DNA from: Candidatus Uhrbacteria bacterium
GTDB taxonomy: Bacteria > Patescibacteriota > Patescibacteriia > UBA9934 > GWF2-40-263
Length of the DNA: 40,375 nucleotides
Direction of reading: 5' to 3'
Assembly (NCBI GenBank): GCA_016235605.1
Contig: JACRJW010000078.1
Span: 1 to 40,375 of the forward strand
The notes beneath the pieces are model-generated. The model ran no database searches and had not been told where the DNA came from. It saw only the letters and a program-made list of their open reading frames with translations. A program made the position numbers and the translations under genes. Positions 16,280 to 24,075 of the stretch are shown here, one piece after another. Numbering within the stretch: the stretch's first letter is position 1; each line of letters starts with the position of its first letter.

Positions 16280-16308
16280 ATTGTAGTCACCCATAAAATA
16301 AGTGTCAA
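16280..16308 (-). promoter_or_regulatory. Promoter of the glutamate-cysteine ligase gene
   Basis: On the minus strand a perfect TTGACA and TACAAT are separated by 17 nt, giving a leader of roughly 16 nt. Confidence 0.85.
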
Positions 16309-16327
16309 TTCTGAACGCTTGACACTT
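16300..16327. promoter_or_regulatory. Palindromic operator candidate shared by both divergent promoters
   Basis: Perfect 9-bp arms AAGTGTCAA and TTGACACTT are separated by 10 nt. Each arm contains the -35 box of one of the two divergent promoters, so one bound regulator could control the ligase gene and metK together. Confidence 0.65.
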
Positions 16328-16347
16328 TTTTATCCCTCCATTAACCT
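16319..16347 (+). promoter_or_regulatory. Promoter of metK
   Basis: A perfect TTGACA and a weak TAACCT -10 box are separated by 17 nt. The leader to the ATG at 16409 is about 55 nt. Confidence 0.7.
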
Positions 16348-16408
16348 TCCCATGTCCGATATTCCGTCGGATGTTCGTCAACAATCAAGGCCAATTTCAG
16401 GAGTTACA

Positions 16409-17530
16409 ATGCCCCCTGACGACATGATGTCCGAGATGTCCATGGTTTGCCCTCTTCGCGGTGGTCACATCACCGTCGAGTCGGTCGGTCCTGGTCATCC
16501 CGACAAGGTGTGTGACCAGATCAGCGATGCCGTACTCGACGCGGCGCTCGCCGGCGATCCAAACTCGCGGGTGGCCATCGAGTCCACCGGCAAGAGCCGG
16601 ATCAAGCTCATCGGCGAGATGACCACGAACTCGGAGATCGATCTTCCGGAACTCGCGATGCGGGTCCACCGCGAGATCGGCTACCGCGACGACGAGGTTG
16701 GAGGCGTGGACGTGGACATCGTCAAGCAGTCGGGTGACATCGCCCAGGGCACCAATCTGAAGGTGAAGGGTGCCGGCGATCAGGGCATCATGGTGGGCTA
16801 CGCCGTGGATACCCCGGACTTCGACTACATGCCGATCGCCTACACGCTCGCGCGCCGTCTCATCCAGCGCCTCGACGCGGTTCGAAACGCCAGAACCCTG
16901 ACGTTCCTGCGTCCGGACTGCAAGTCGCAGGTGGTGATGCGCAACGGCAAGGTCGAGCGGGTGACCATCGCGACCCAGCACACCGCGGATGTGGAACTCG
17001 ACGAACTCCGCGAAGCGGTGCACCGCGAGATCATCGTTCCGGTGGTGGGCGACATCCCGTTCGACCCCCGCCAGATCAACGGCACGGGCCGGTTCGTGAA
17101 CGGATCCTTCGCGGCCGACGCGGGGGTCACCGGTCGCAAGATCGTCGTCGACCAGTACGGCCCGTGGGTTCCCGTGGGCGGCGGCGCCTTCTCCGGCAAG
17201 GATCCGAGCAAGGTCGATCGCACGGCCGCCTACATGGCGCGTCACATCGCCAAGACCATCGTCATGCGCAAGATGGCGACGGAGGCGGTGATCCACTTCG
17301 CCTTCACGATCGGCCTCACCGAGCCCGATTCGGTGGGTGTGCGCGTGTTCGGCGCCGAGGATCCCGAGTTCAACTTCGAGAACTGGATCCGCGACAACTT
17401 CCCGCTCTCTCCCGGCGGCATGATCGAGTACCTCGGCCTCACCAAGCCCGAGGGGTGGAGCTACCAGTCGGCCGCGTCCTACGGCCACTTCGGTCGCCCC
17501 GAGTTCCCCTGGGAGAAGGTGACCGTCTAG
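16409..17530 (+). CDS. metK: S-adenosylmethionine synthetase
   Basis: MetK makes S-adenosylmethionine from methionine and ATP. Diagnostic motifs are ESVGPGHPDKVCDQISDAVLDA, the hexapeptide GAGDQG, and GGGAFSGKDPSKVDRTAAYMAR for the phosphate-binding loop. The length of 373 residues is typical. The start at 16409 is chosen because AGGAG lies 5 nt upstream; the in-frame ATG at 16352 has no ribosome-binding site and would add a non-conserved extension. Base composition is among the most GC-rich in the window, with mostly C or G at third positions, unlike lepA or recJ. The gene has its own promoter and terminator. Confidence 0.98.
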   Translation: MPPDDMMSEMSMVCPLRGGHITVESVGPGHPDKVCDQISDAVLDAALAGDPNSRVAIESTGKSRIKLIGEMTTNSEIDLPELAMRVHREIGYRDDEVGGVDVDIVKQSGDIAQGTNLKVKGAGDQGIMVGYAVDTPDFDYMPIAYTLARRLIQRLDAVRNARTLTFLRPDCKSQVVMRNGKVERVTIATQHTADVELDELREAVHREIIVPVVGDIPFDPRQINGTGRFVNGSFAADAGVTGRKIVVDQYGPWVPVGGGAFSGKDPSKVDRTAAYMARHIAKTIVMRKMATEAVIHFAFTIGLTEPDSVGVRVFGAEDPEFNFENWIRDNFPLSPGGMIEYLGLTKPEGWSYQSAASYGHFGRPEFPWEKVTV

Positions 17531-17556
17531 TCGTTCGACTTCCGTCGAATGGACTC

Positions 17557-17582
17557 CCGAGTGTGAAAGCACTCGGTTTTTT
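17557..17582 (+). terminator. Terminator after metK
   Basis: A 7-bp stem (CCGAGTG / CACTCGG) with loop TGAAAG is followed by six T residues. A smaller hairpin (TTCGAC / GTCGAA) lies just before it. Confidence 0.9.
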
Positions 17583-17584
17583 AT

Positions 17585-17613
17585 TTGCCTTTCCTGCGGT
17601 CGCATCCTACACT
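17585..17613 (+). promoter_or_regulatory. Promoter of the aspartoacylase-family gene
   Basis: TTGCCT and TACACT are separated by 17 nt. The -10 box ends 6 nt before the ATG, so transcription should start at or next to the start codon. Confidence 0.55.
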
Positions 17614-17619
17614 GACTGC

Positions 17620-18597
17620 ATGAATTCTCCGTTTCTCCTTCCATCTTCTGTTTGTCATGTGCACGGCACGGAACCAGGGCCACGCGTGGTTGTGTTCGGC
17701 GGAACGCACGGAGATGAGACAATGGGCGTACAGGTGGTGCACAACATCCTGGAAGCGCTTGGATCTCCAGAGGGCGCGCCCACGGGGCAGATCACTTCTA
17801 CTTTCGTGAAAGGTGATCTCTTTTTAGGAATTGGAAATCCCGAGGCCGTCGCGTTAGGCAAACGCAGTGTCAGTGGAATCCGTGACCTGAATCGATGTTT
17901 CCATGAGACGTTTTTTAGCAGTCCTGAAGCCTTGAGGATTCCCGACCAGCAACGCGCGGCAGAACTCAAGGATTTGTTGGCGAGCGCTGATTATTTTTTT
18001 GATCTGCATTCCGTGACGGCAAAAGAAACCATTCCTTTCGTGGGACTCACGACGTTTTCTCCTCGACACGCCGAAGTGTGTCGGTCTATTCCCGTCCATC
18101 ACATCCTCGACGTTCAGGCGATCCTTGGACAGGACGTTGGGCTCGCGATCGCCGAGCTCACGCAGACGCCCACGACCTGTTCTTGGGTGAACCGTCATGG
18201 TGGTGTTGGGCTGGCCTATGAAATGGGTTATCAGGAAGATGCCGCATCCGTGCCGAGTGCTACGGCAGTGATCGTCAACTTACTCGTAAAGGTCGGTGTA
18301 GTCCACGGGAGGCTTCGGGAGATTTTGAAGGTTGATCGAGAACAAATAGACTCTGTGCCAGACCAACGTGTCTATCGTCTCGTGCATTGCGAGCGTAATC
18401 GTTTCCATGGGTTTCACTATGCACATCCCCGCTACACGCAAAGTTTTGCATCTGTGAAAGCTGGCGAGTTGATCGGTCAGTACGAGGATGGAGAAAAAGT
18501 GTGTGCCACTCATGAAGGTCTTCTTGCGTTTCCCGCAGGAGAGCAGACACTCACCAACAATCAAAGTCTTTTTTATCTTGCGGTACCCGTCTCATGA
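17620..18597 (+). CDS. Succinylglutamate desuccinylase/aspartoacylase family zinc hydrolase
   Basis: The 325-residue product belongs by motif to the AstE/AspA branch of M14-like zinc carboxypeptidases, which cleave acyl groups from amino acids or related amides. The zinc-binding set is visible as GGTHGDE (H and E) and DLHSV (second H), with RDLNRCF as the substrate arginine region. The C-terminal third is a beta-rich domain. The ATG at 17620 is predicted leaderless. The longer ORF start at 17164 lies inside metK in another frame and is rejected. Composition is close to the general genome and unlike the GC-rich genes on either side. The substrate is unknown. Confidence 0.8.
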   Translation: MNSPFLLPSSVCHVHGTEPGPRVVVFGGTHGDETMGVQVVHNILEALGSPEGAPTGQITSTFVKGDLFLGIGNPEAVALGKRSVSGIRDLNRCFHETFFSSPEALRIPDQQRAAELKDLLASADYFFDLHSVTAKETIPFVGLTTFSPRHAEVCRSIPVHHILDVQAILGQDVGLAIAELTQTPTTCSWVNRHGGVGLAYEMGYQEDAASVPSATAVIVNLLVKVGVVHGRLREILKVDREQIDSVPDQRVYRLVHCERNRFHGFHYAHPRYTQSFASVKAGELIGQYEDGEKVCATHEGLLAFPAGEQTLTNNQSLFYLAVPVS

Positions 18598-18622
18598 ACG
18601 TGGCAGAGCCTTTTCGCGCCAG

Positions 18623-18651
18623 TTGACGCATTTTTGAATCAGGAATAGGGT
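18623..18651 (+). promoter_or_regulatory. Promoter of the Cys/Met PLP enzyme gene
   Basis: TTGACG and TAGGGT are separated by 17 nt. The -10 is weak, but the -35 is near consensus and the gene has a strong ribosome-binding site. Confidence 0.5.
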
Positions 18652-18676
18652 TGAGGCGCCCAATAACGGAGGGCCT

Positions 18677-19927
18677 GTGTCAAAAGATCTTCCTGCCGTT
18701 TCGCCAGAAACCTTCTCCCTTCACGGCGGCTACGATCCCGCACGTAGTGAGGGTGCGGTGAAGCCTCCATTGTTCGCTACTTCCACGTTCGCGGTCAAGA
18801 CGGCCGTGGAGCTCGCAGGATGGTTCCGGCAGGCGTACGGCCTGGATGGCAAGCCCCCCAGTGCGCCCGACGGGCTCATCTACTCGCGCCTCGTGAATCC
18901 CGACCTGCAGATTTTCGAGGAGCGCTGGTCGGTGTACGAGGGCGCGGAGCAGTCCGCTCTGTGCGCGAGCGGCATGGCTGCCATTGTCACGGCGCTCCTT
19001 ACCTTGTGTCGGCCGGGTGATACGGTGCTCTACTCCGTCCCTGTCTACGGTGGGACGGACTACTTCATGGAGCACCTCCTTCCCGCGTTCAACATCCATA
19101 CGCAGTCGTTCCCGGTCACTGCCTCCGGTGAGGACGTGACCGCATTGATCGCTCAGTGTCAGCACGACGACCAAAAGGTGAAAGTCGTCTACCTCGAGTC
19201 GCCGGCCAACCCAACGCTTTCGCTCGCAGACGTGGGCGGAATCGCTCGGGCGGTGCATGCTCTGGGTGCATTGCGTCCAATGCTCGTCGTGGACAACACG
19301 GTGCTCGGACCTGTGTTCTATCGGCCGATGGAATTGGGCGCTGACCTCGTGGTCCATTCAGCCACCAAGTCGATTGGCGGGCACAGTGATCTCATCGCCG
19401 GCATCGTGTGCGGTTCCTCCGAGCTGATCGCTGGCGTGAAGGCGACGCGTACTATCTTCGGTACCATGGCCGACCCGCACACGGCATGGCTTCTGCTACG
19501 CAGCCTGGAGACCTACAAGGTACGTGTGGAAGCGGCCGAAAAGAAAGCCGAAAAGGTTGTCGCGTTCCTGCGTGTACATCCGACTGTGGAAGAAGTCTTC
19601 TTCCCGGACACGTGCGGCGGTGAACAGAGCGCATGCGCGCGCAGCCAGTGCTCGGGGCACGGGTCACTCCTTTCGTTCACGGTGCGCGGAGGCCGTGAAG
19701 CGGCGTACTGCGTGCTCGACCACCTGCGCGTGACGCGTCTGGCCGTGAGCCTGGGCAGCACCGAGTCGCTCGCCGAACATCCGCGCACGCACACCCATTC
19801 GGACATCACTCCTGCAGATCTCGACCGCTTCGGGATCACCGAGGGGATGATCCGTCTCTCCGTCGGTCTGGAAGATGCCGACGACATTATCGCCGATCTC
19901 GCGCAGGCGCTGAACGAACTGCTCTAA
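18677..19927 (+). CDS. Cys/Met metabolism PLP-dependent enzyme (methionine gamma-lyase-like)
   Basis: The 416-residue product is a trans-sulfuration-type PLP enzyme. Motifs include YSRLVNPDLQIFEERW, ASGMAAIVTALLTL (cofactor phosphate loop), VPVYGGTDYF (PLP-stacking tyrosine), YLESPANPTLSL, VVDNTVLGP and the lysine motif VHSATKSIGGHSDLIAGIV. The C-terminus SVGLEDADDIIADL is typical. Candidates are methionine gamma-lyase, cystathionine synthase or lyase, or homocysteine synthase; sequence alone does not decide. It starts with GTG at 18677, with GGAGGG a few bases upstream. It is GC-rich like metG and metK. With metK and the glutamate-cysteine ligase it suggests handling of methionine and cysteine sulfur. 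Confidence 0.9.
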   Translation: MSKDLPAVSPETFSLHGGYDPARSEGAVKPPLFATSTFAVKTAVELAGWFRQAYGLDGKPPSAPDGLIYSRLVNPDLQIFEERWSVYEGAEQSALCASGMAAIVTALLTLCRPGDTVLYSVPVYGGTDYFMEHLLPAFNIHTQSFPVTASGEDVTALIAQCQHDDQKVKVVYLESPANPTLSLADVGGIARAVHALGALRPMLVVDNTVLGPVFYRPMELGADLVVHSATKSIGGHSDLIAGIVCGSSELIAGVKATRTIFGTMADPHTAWLLLRSLETYKVRVEAAEKKAEKVVAFLRVHPTVEEVFFPDTCGGEQSACARSQCSGHGSLLSFTVRGGREAAYCVLDHLRVTRLAVSLGSTESLAEHPRTHTHSDITPADLDRFGITEGMIRLSVGLEDADDIIADLAQALNELL

Positions 19928-19939
19928 CCTACGCATGGT

Positions 19940-19965
19940 GCACTCACTGAGTGCGCTTTTCTTTT
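19940..19965 (+). terminator. Terminator of the Cys/Met PLP enzyme gene
   Basis: A 6-bp stem (GCACTC / GAGTGC) with loop ACT is followed by GC, TTTT, C and TTTTT. Confidence 0.75.
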
Positions 19966-19998
19966 TGGGCCACACTCGACGCTCATGGAGATTTCCGC

Positions 19999-20004
19999 TA
20001 GGAT
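19999..20004 (+). promoter_or_regulatory. Possible -10 box of lepA
   Basis: TAGGAT ends 10 nt before the ATG at 20015, the spacing seen at cysS and pilM. The match to consensus is moderate and there is no clear -35. Confidence 0.4.
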
Positions 20005-20014
20005 ACCCTCGCTT

Positions 20015-21814
20015 ATGGCTGATCAGTCTCGCATTCGAAACTTCTGCATCATTGCGCATATCGATCACGGAAAGTCGACCCTGGCGGATCGGCTTTTGGA
20101 GTTAACCGGCACGGTGGATAAGCGCAACATGAAGGCGCAGATTTTGGATTCTATGGATTTGGAGCGCGAGAAGGGGATTACGATTAAACTCACGCCGGCG
20201 AGGATGGGGTACAAGGATCACGTCTTGAATCTCATCGACACCCCGGGCCACGTCGATTTTACCTACGAGGTTTCGCGATCGCTGGCAGCTGTCGAAGGCG
20301 CGATTCTTCTTGTGGATGCGACGCAAGGTGTTCAGGCGCAGACGATTGGAAACTTGTATCTGGCGATGGAGGAAAATCTCGAGATCATTCCCGTCCTTAA
20401 CAAAATCGATTTGCCAGCGGCTGATGTCGACGCCCGTGCGGCGGAGCTTATGCAACTCATCGGTTGCAAGCGTGAGGAGATTTTGTGTGTGAGCGGGAAG
20501 ACGGGCGAGGGCGTGATGGAATTGCTCGATGCGATCGTCACGCGCATTCCACCTCCTGCTGGAAATCCCACCGCTCCAACACGCGCACTCATTTTTGATT
20601 CTTTCTATGACGACTACCGCGGGGTGATGGCGTATGTCCGTGTGGTGGACGGCGCACTGAAAAAAAGACAGAAGGTAAAGATGATCGCCACGCATTATCA
20701 GCTCGAACTTTTGGAAGTCGGCGCGGTGACGCCAAACGGCTTGGTTGCCGCCCCCACGCTTGAGTGCGGACAGATCGGATACGTGGTCACGGGACTCAAA
20801 GAGATTAGTGGATGTCGCGTGGGAGATACGATTTCCACTCTGTCACTCAACGACTCAACGACTCAACCACTTCCTGGTTACAAAGAAGTGAAACCCATGG
20901 TCTACGCTGGAGTTTTTCCGCGTGAGGGCGACGACTTTCACAAATTGCGCGAGGCGATGGAGCGACTCAAGTTGAATGACTCGGCGCTCATCTACGAGCC
21001 AGAGCATTCACCGGCGATTGGATATGGATTTCGGTGTGGGTTGCTTGGAATGTTGCATTTAGAGATTTTGAAGGAGCGGTTAGAGCGTGAGTTCAACTTG
21101 AGCCTTGTGGTGACCGTGCCATCGGTTGGGTATGAAGTTGTTTTGCGCAGCAGGGAGACGCGGATCATCAAGTCTCCACTGGAGTTGCCCGACCCTTCAC
21201 ACATCGAACAGATCCGTGAGCCGTGGGTGAAACTCGATCTCGTGTCGCCGTCCGAATACATCGGCTCCATTATGACACTCATGCAAGAGTGGCGCGGCGT
21301 GTATACGACGACCGAGTATCTTTCTGGTGACCGCGCGATTTTGCATTATGAAATCCCACTCTCGATGGTGATCGTTGATTTTTACGATAAGCTGAAGAGT
21401 GTGACGGCGGGCTACGCGTCCATGAACTACGAGGTGATCGGCTATCGTGTGGCCGACGTGGTGCGCATGGACATGTTGGTTGCAGAGGAAGCCGTGGATG
21501 CGTTTGCGACGCTTGTGTATCGCGATGAGGCCGAGAAAACAGGTCGGCGTATGGCGACCATTTTGAAGGACTCGATACCAAAGGAAAATTTTGTCATCAA
21601 AATTCAAGCGGCCGTGGGAGGAAAGATCGTGGCGTCGGAGCGAATCTCGGCGATGCGCAAGGATGTGACTGCTGGGCTTTACGGGGGTGATGTGACACGC
21701 AAACGGAAATTGCTCGAGAAACAAAAGAAAGGAAAGGCAAAGATGGCGGCGCTGGGCAAAGGCAAGGTGAGTATCCCCACGGAGGCATATCTAAAAGTAT
21801 TGAAAAGGGAATAA
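20015..21814 (+). CDS. lepA: Elongation factor 4
   Basis: LepA/EF-4 is a ribosome-binding GTPase that can back-translocate stalled ribosomes. The G motifs are IAHIDHGKSTLADRL (G1), DTPGHVDF (G3) and NKIDLP (G4). The EF-G-like domains and the LepA-specific C-terminus (GGDVTRKRKLLEKQKKGKAKMA) are complete. From the ATG at 20015 the protein has 599 residues, almost exactly the family norm; the ORF start at 19985 would lie upstream of the predicted transcript start. A tandem 8-mer repeat at 20845-20868 encodes part of a surface loop (SLNDSTTQPL) just before the conserved PGYKEVKP segment. No terminator is seen; a large inverted repeat follows. Confidence 0.97.
   Translation: MADQSRIRNFCIIAHIDHGKSTLADRLLELTGTVDKRNMKAQILDSMDLEREKGITIKLTPARMGYKDHVLNLIDTPGHVDFTYEVSRSLAAVEGAILLVDATQGVQAQTIGNLYLAMEENLEIIPVLNKIDLPAADVDARAAELMQLIGCKREEILCVSGKTGEGVMELLDAIVTRIPPPAGNPTAPTRALIFDSFYDDYRGVMAYVRVVDGALKKRQKVKMIATHYQLELLEVGAVTPNGLVAAPTLECGQIGYVVTGLKEISGCRVGDTISTLSLNDSTTQPLPGYKEVKPMVYAGVFPREGDDFHKLREAMERLKLNDSALIYEPEHSPAIGYGFRCGLLGMLHLEILKERLEREFNLSLVVTVPSVGYEVVLRSRETRIIKSPLELPDPSHIEQIREPWVKLDLVSPSEYIGSIMTLMQEWRGVYTTTEYLSGDRAILHYEIPLSMVIVDFYDKLKSVTAGYASMNYEVIGYRVADVVRMDMLVAEEAVDAFATLVYRDEAEKTGRRMATILKDSIPKENFVIKIQAAVGGKIVASERISAMRKDVTAGLYGGDVTRKRKLLEKQKKGKAKMAALGKGKVSIPTEAYLKVLKRE
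20845..20868 (+). repeat. Tandem 8-mer repeat inside lepA
   Basis: Three 8-nt units (ACTCAACG, ACTCAACG, ACTCAACC) lie in frame and encode a loop with the peptide LNDSTTQ. I recall similar peptides scattered through CPR proteins, which suggests a dispersed coding repeat. Confidence 0.65.
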
Positions 21815-21822
21815 CGACATCA

Positions 21823-21919
21823 GAGAAACCTCTAAATTTTCATCTCAGGTCTGTCCGACCCCACGCTGACTGTTATATGGGGCTCGCCAGACCGTTCAAC
21901 AAAAATTTAGAAGTTTCTC
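21823..21919. repeat. 97-bp nested inverted repeat between lepA and recJ
   Basis: The outer arms of 18 bp (21823-21840 and 21902-21919) match with one mismatch. Inside them GGTCTG pairs with CAGACC and CCCCA pairs with TGGGG, all in nested order. The element fills almost the whole gap and ends 2 nt before the recJ ATG. It also contains an extended -10 (TGTTATATG, 21871-21879). It could be a MITE-like remnant, a structured leader or an attenuator. Confidence 0.75.
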
Positions 21920-21921
21920 TC

Positions 21922-23658
21922 ATGTCTAGGAGTATGAAATGGACGGTCGCTGTGTCATTATCCGAAGCTGCACGCGCGTCGTTTCCAGAAATCGATCCGG
22001 TGTTGTTGCAGCTACTTTGGAATCGTGGAATGCGCACTCAGGAAGAGATTGATGTCTACCTTGGACCAGATTGGAGTCGGGATGCGTTTGCACCTGATCT
22101 TTTTTTGAGGATGAAGGAGGCGGTAGCTCGAGTTTTTCGATCGTTGGAGAGTGCGGAGGTCATCACCGTGCATGGCGACTATGATGCCGATGGTGTGTGT
22201 GGATCGGCGGTACTGCTCTCGACCCTGAGAGATATTTGTCGCGCACTGAGTTTTGATGAAAAAAAAGTAACGAGCTATATTCCGCATCGAGAAAAAGAAG
22301 GCTACGGGATGAGCGTCGGAACGATCGAACATCTGGGCGCACACGATCACACCAAGCTCGTGATCACGGTCGACTGCGGGATCAGCAACAAGCCGGCGAT
22401 TGGTCGAGGGCGAGAGCTTGGGATCGACACGATCGTCTGCGATCACCACACGATGCCCGCAGAACTTCCCGATGCGATCCTGATCCATCCACTCGTTCCT
22501 GGAGAAACGTATCCGAATAAGTTTTTGTGTGGAACCGGTGTGGCGTTCAAGCTCGCCAGCGCGCTTATCGAACAAGCCCGGCGACGAGGGGCGGCTTTTG
22601 TTGAAGGTCACGAGAAATGGCTGCTCGATTTGGTCGCGATCGCGACGGTGACAGACGTGATGCCGCTTACGGGAGAGAATCGTGTGTTGGAAAAATTCGG
22701 TTTGCTTGTTTTGAACAAGACCAAACGCAAGGGACTCGTGAAACTTCTTGAGGTTGCAGGGTCTACGATCGGTGAGCTCGACACAGTCTCGATTGGTTTT
22801 CAGATCGGTCCACGGTTGAACGCCGCGGGACGAATGACGCATGCGAGCGCGGCCCTTGAGCTTCTGTTGGAGGAAGACGATCTGCGTGCGACAACATTGG
22901 CGATGCAGCTGCACGAAACGAACATCGCGCGACAGAAAGCCTCACAGCAGATGTATGTGGAGGCGAAGGCACAGCTGGGCGATGTGAGCGGACAGAAGCT
23001 CCTTGTTGCCGTCCAGGATGGTTGGGGCGCGGGACTGGTTGGGCTGGTCGCAGGCAAGCTCCTGAACGAATATCATCGTCCGGTGCTCGTCGTCGGTCGA
23101 GATGGAGATACGTTTGTCGGCTCAGGTCGCAGTATCGAAGGGTTTGATGTGACTGCCGCGCTGCGAACGGCGAGTGAGTCCTTGGATAAATTTGGTGGTC
23201 ATCCCCAAGCGTGTGGATTTTCGGTGACCGGTGAGGAGCGATTTGCAAAGGCCGTCGAGGTCATGCAGGCGTTTGCGCAGGCGCAGATCGACGACGCTCT
23301 CCTGAGTCCATCGCTCAAGATCGATGCGGACATCCAGCTCGAGGATATCACGTGGAGGCTGTTTGAGCATGTGCAGAAGTTGCTCCCGTTTGGCACAGGC
23401 AATCCAAAGCCGCTGTTCATCTCCCGAGCGGTGAAAGTCGTGGCGTTCTCTGCCGTGGGAAAAGACGAGAGCCATCTCAAGCTGCGCGTTCAGTCAAAGG
23501 CTGGTAAAATAGTGGGCGCCATCGGTTTTCGTTTCGGCGAGTGGGTTTCCAAGTTGTCGCTTGGCTGCCCCATCGATCTTGTCTACGAGGTCGATGTAAA
23601 CGAATGGAACGGCAGTCGAGAGTTGCAGATTAAAATTGTCGATTTTGTATGCTCGTAA
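21922..23658 (+). CDS. recJ: Single-stranded-DNA exonuclease RecJ
   Basis: RecJ degrades single-stranded DNA 5' to 3' in recombination and mismatch repair. The DHH/DHHA1 architecture is clear: VHGDYDADGVCGSAVL, VITVDCGISN, VCDHHTMP (DHH motif), IGPRLNAAGRMTHASAAL and, in DHHA1, GWGAGLVGLVAGKL plus GSGRSIEGFDV and KFGGHPQACGFSV. An OB-like C-terminal domain follows. Length is 578 residues from the ATG at 21922; 21934 is an alternative, and 21877 falls inside the predicted -10 box. Its 3' end overlaps the RNase H gene by 10 nt, so the two are co-translated. Confidence 0.95.
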   Translation: MSRSMKWTVAVSLSEAARASFPEIDPVLLQLLWNRGMRTQEEIDVYLGPDWSRDAFAPDLFLRMKEAVARVFRSLESAEVITVHGDYDADGVCGSAVLLSTLRDICRALSFDEKKVTSYIPHREKEGYGMSVGTIEHLGAHDHTKLVITVDCGISNKPAIGRGRELGIDTIVCDHHTMPAELPDAILIHPLVPGETYPNKFLCGTGVAFKLASALIEQARRRGAAFVEGHEKWLLDLVAIATVTDVMPLTGENRVLEKFGLLVLNKTKRKGLVKLLEVAGSTIGELDTVSIGFQIGPRLNAAGRMTHASAALELLLEEDDLRATTLAMQLHETNIARQKASQQMYVEAKAQLGDVSGQKLLVAVQDGWGAGLVGLVAGKLLNEYHRPVLVVGRDGDTFVGSGRSIEGFDVTAALRTASESLDKFGGHPQACGFSVTGEERFAKAVEVMQAFAQAQIDDALLSPSLKIDADIQLEDITWRLFEHVQKLLPFGTGNPKPLFISRAVKVVAFSAVGKDESHLKLRVQSKAGKIVGAIGFRFGEWVSKLSLGCPIDLVYEVDVNEWNGSRELQIKIVDFVCS

Positions 23659-24053
23659 AAATTTTTACCGATGGAGGATCGCGGGGGAATCCGGGGCCGG
23701 CGGCGTCGGGAGCGGTGATTCAGTCTGCCGCAGGAGTGACGATCGCTCATGTCTCGAAATACTTGGGAAAGTCAACGAACAACCAGGCTGAGTACACGGC
23801 GATCATTATCGGACTCAAGAAGGCGCATGAGCTTGGTGCGACGTCGGTTTCGATGTTTATGGATTCTGAGCTCGCGTGCAAACAGTTAAACGGTGTGTAT
23901 CGCGTGAAGGATCCTGAGATCGCCAAACGGTTTTTGGAGATCAAAAACTTGATGCACCATTTTACACGAGTGACGTTCACCCACGTCCGCCGTGAGAAAA
24001 ACACACAAGCCGATGCGATTGTGAACAGGTGTTTGGATGCTCAGCATTGTTAG
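23649..24053 (+). CDS. RNase HI-like protein
   Basis: The 134-residue product has the RNase H fold with the acidic catalytic set: FTDGGSRGNPGPA (first Asp), NNQAEYTAI (Glu), MFMDSELACKQLNG (Asp) and TQADAIVNRCL (last Asp). It most likely cuts RNA in RNA-DNA hybrids. It lacks the basic protrusion of E. coli RNase HI and resembles the short form found in many Gram-positive and archaeal proteins. The start overlaps the end of recJ by 10 nt. The promoter of pilM lies just after its stop. Confidence 0.92.
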   Translation: MLVKIFTDGGSRGNPGPAASGAVIQSAAGVTIAHVSKYLGKSTNNQAEYTAIIIGLKKAHELGATSVSMFMDSELACKQLNGVYRVKDPEIAKRFLEIKNLMHHFTRVTFTHVRREKNTQADAIVNRCLDAQHC

Positions 24054-24059
24054 CCGTGG

Positions 24060-24065
24060 TATACT
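24060..24065 (+). promoter_or_regulatory. -10 box of pilM
   Basis: TATACT ends 10 nt before the ATG at 24076 with no ribosome-binding site between, so a leaderless transcript is predicted for the pilus operon. Confidence 0.6.
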
Positions 24066-24075
24066 GATGATCGTT

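Noticed and set aside
17164-17619. N-terminal extension of the aspartoacylase-family ORF
   Set aside because: It is out of frame inside metK; a -10 box and ATG at 17620 give a normal family start.
16397-17722. 441-aa minus-strand ORF
   Set aside because: It is antisense to the GC-rich metK gene; high GC at third positions removes stop codons on the other strand. Its composition (R, H, D, V-rich) is that of a shadow ORF.
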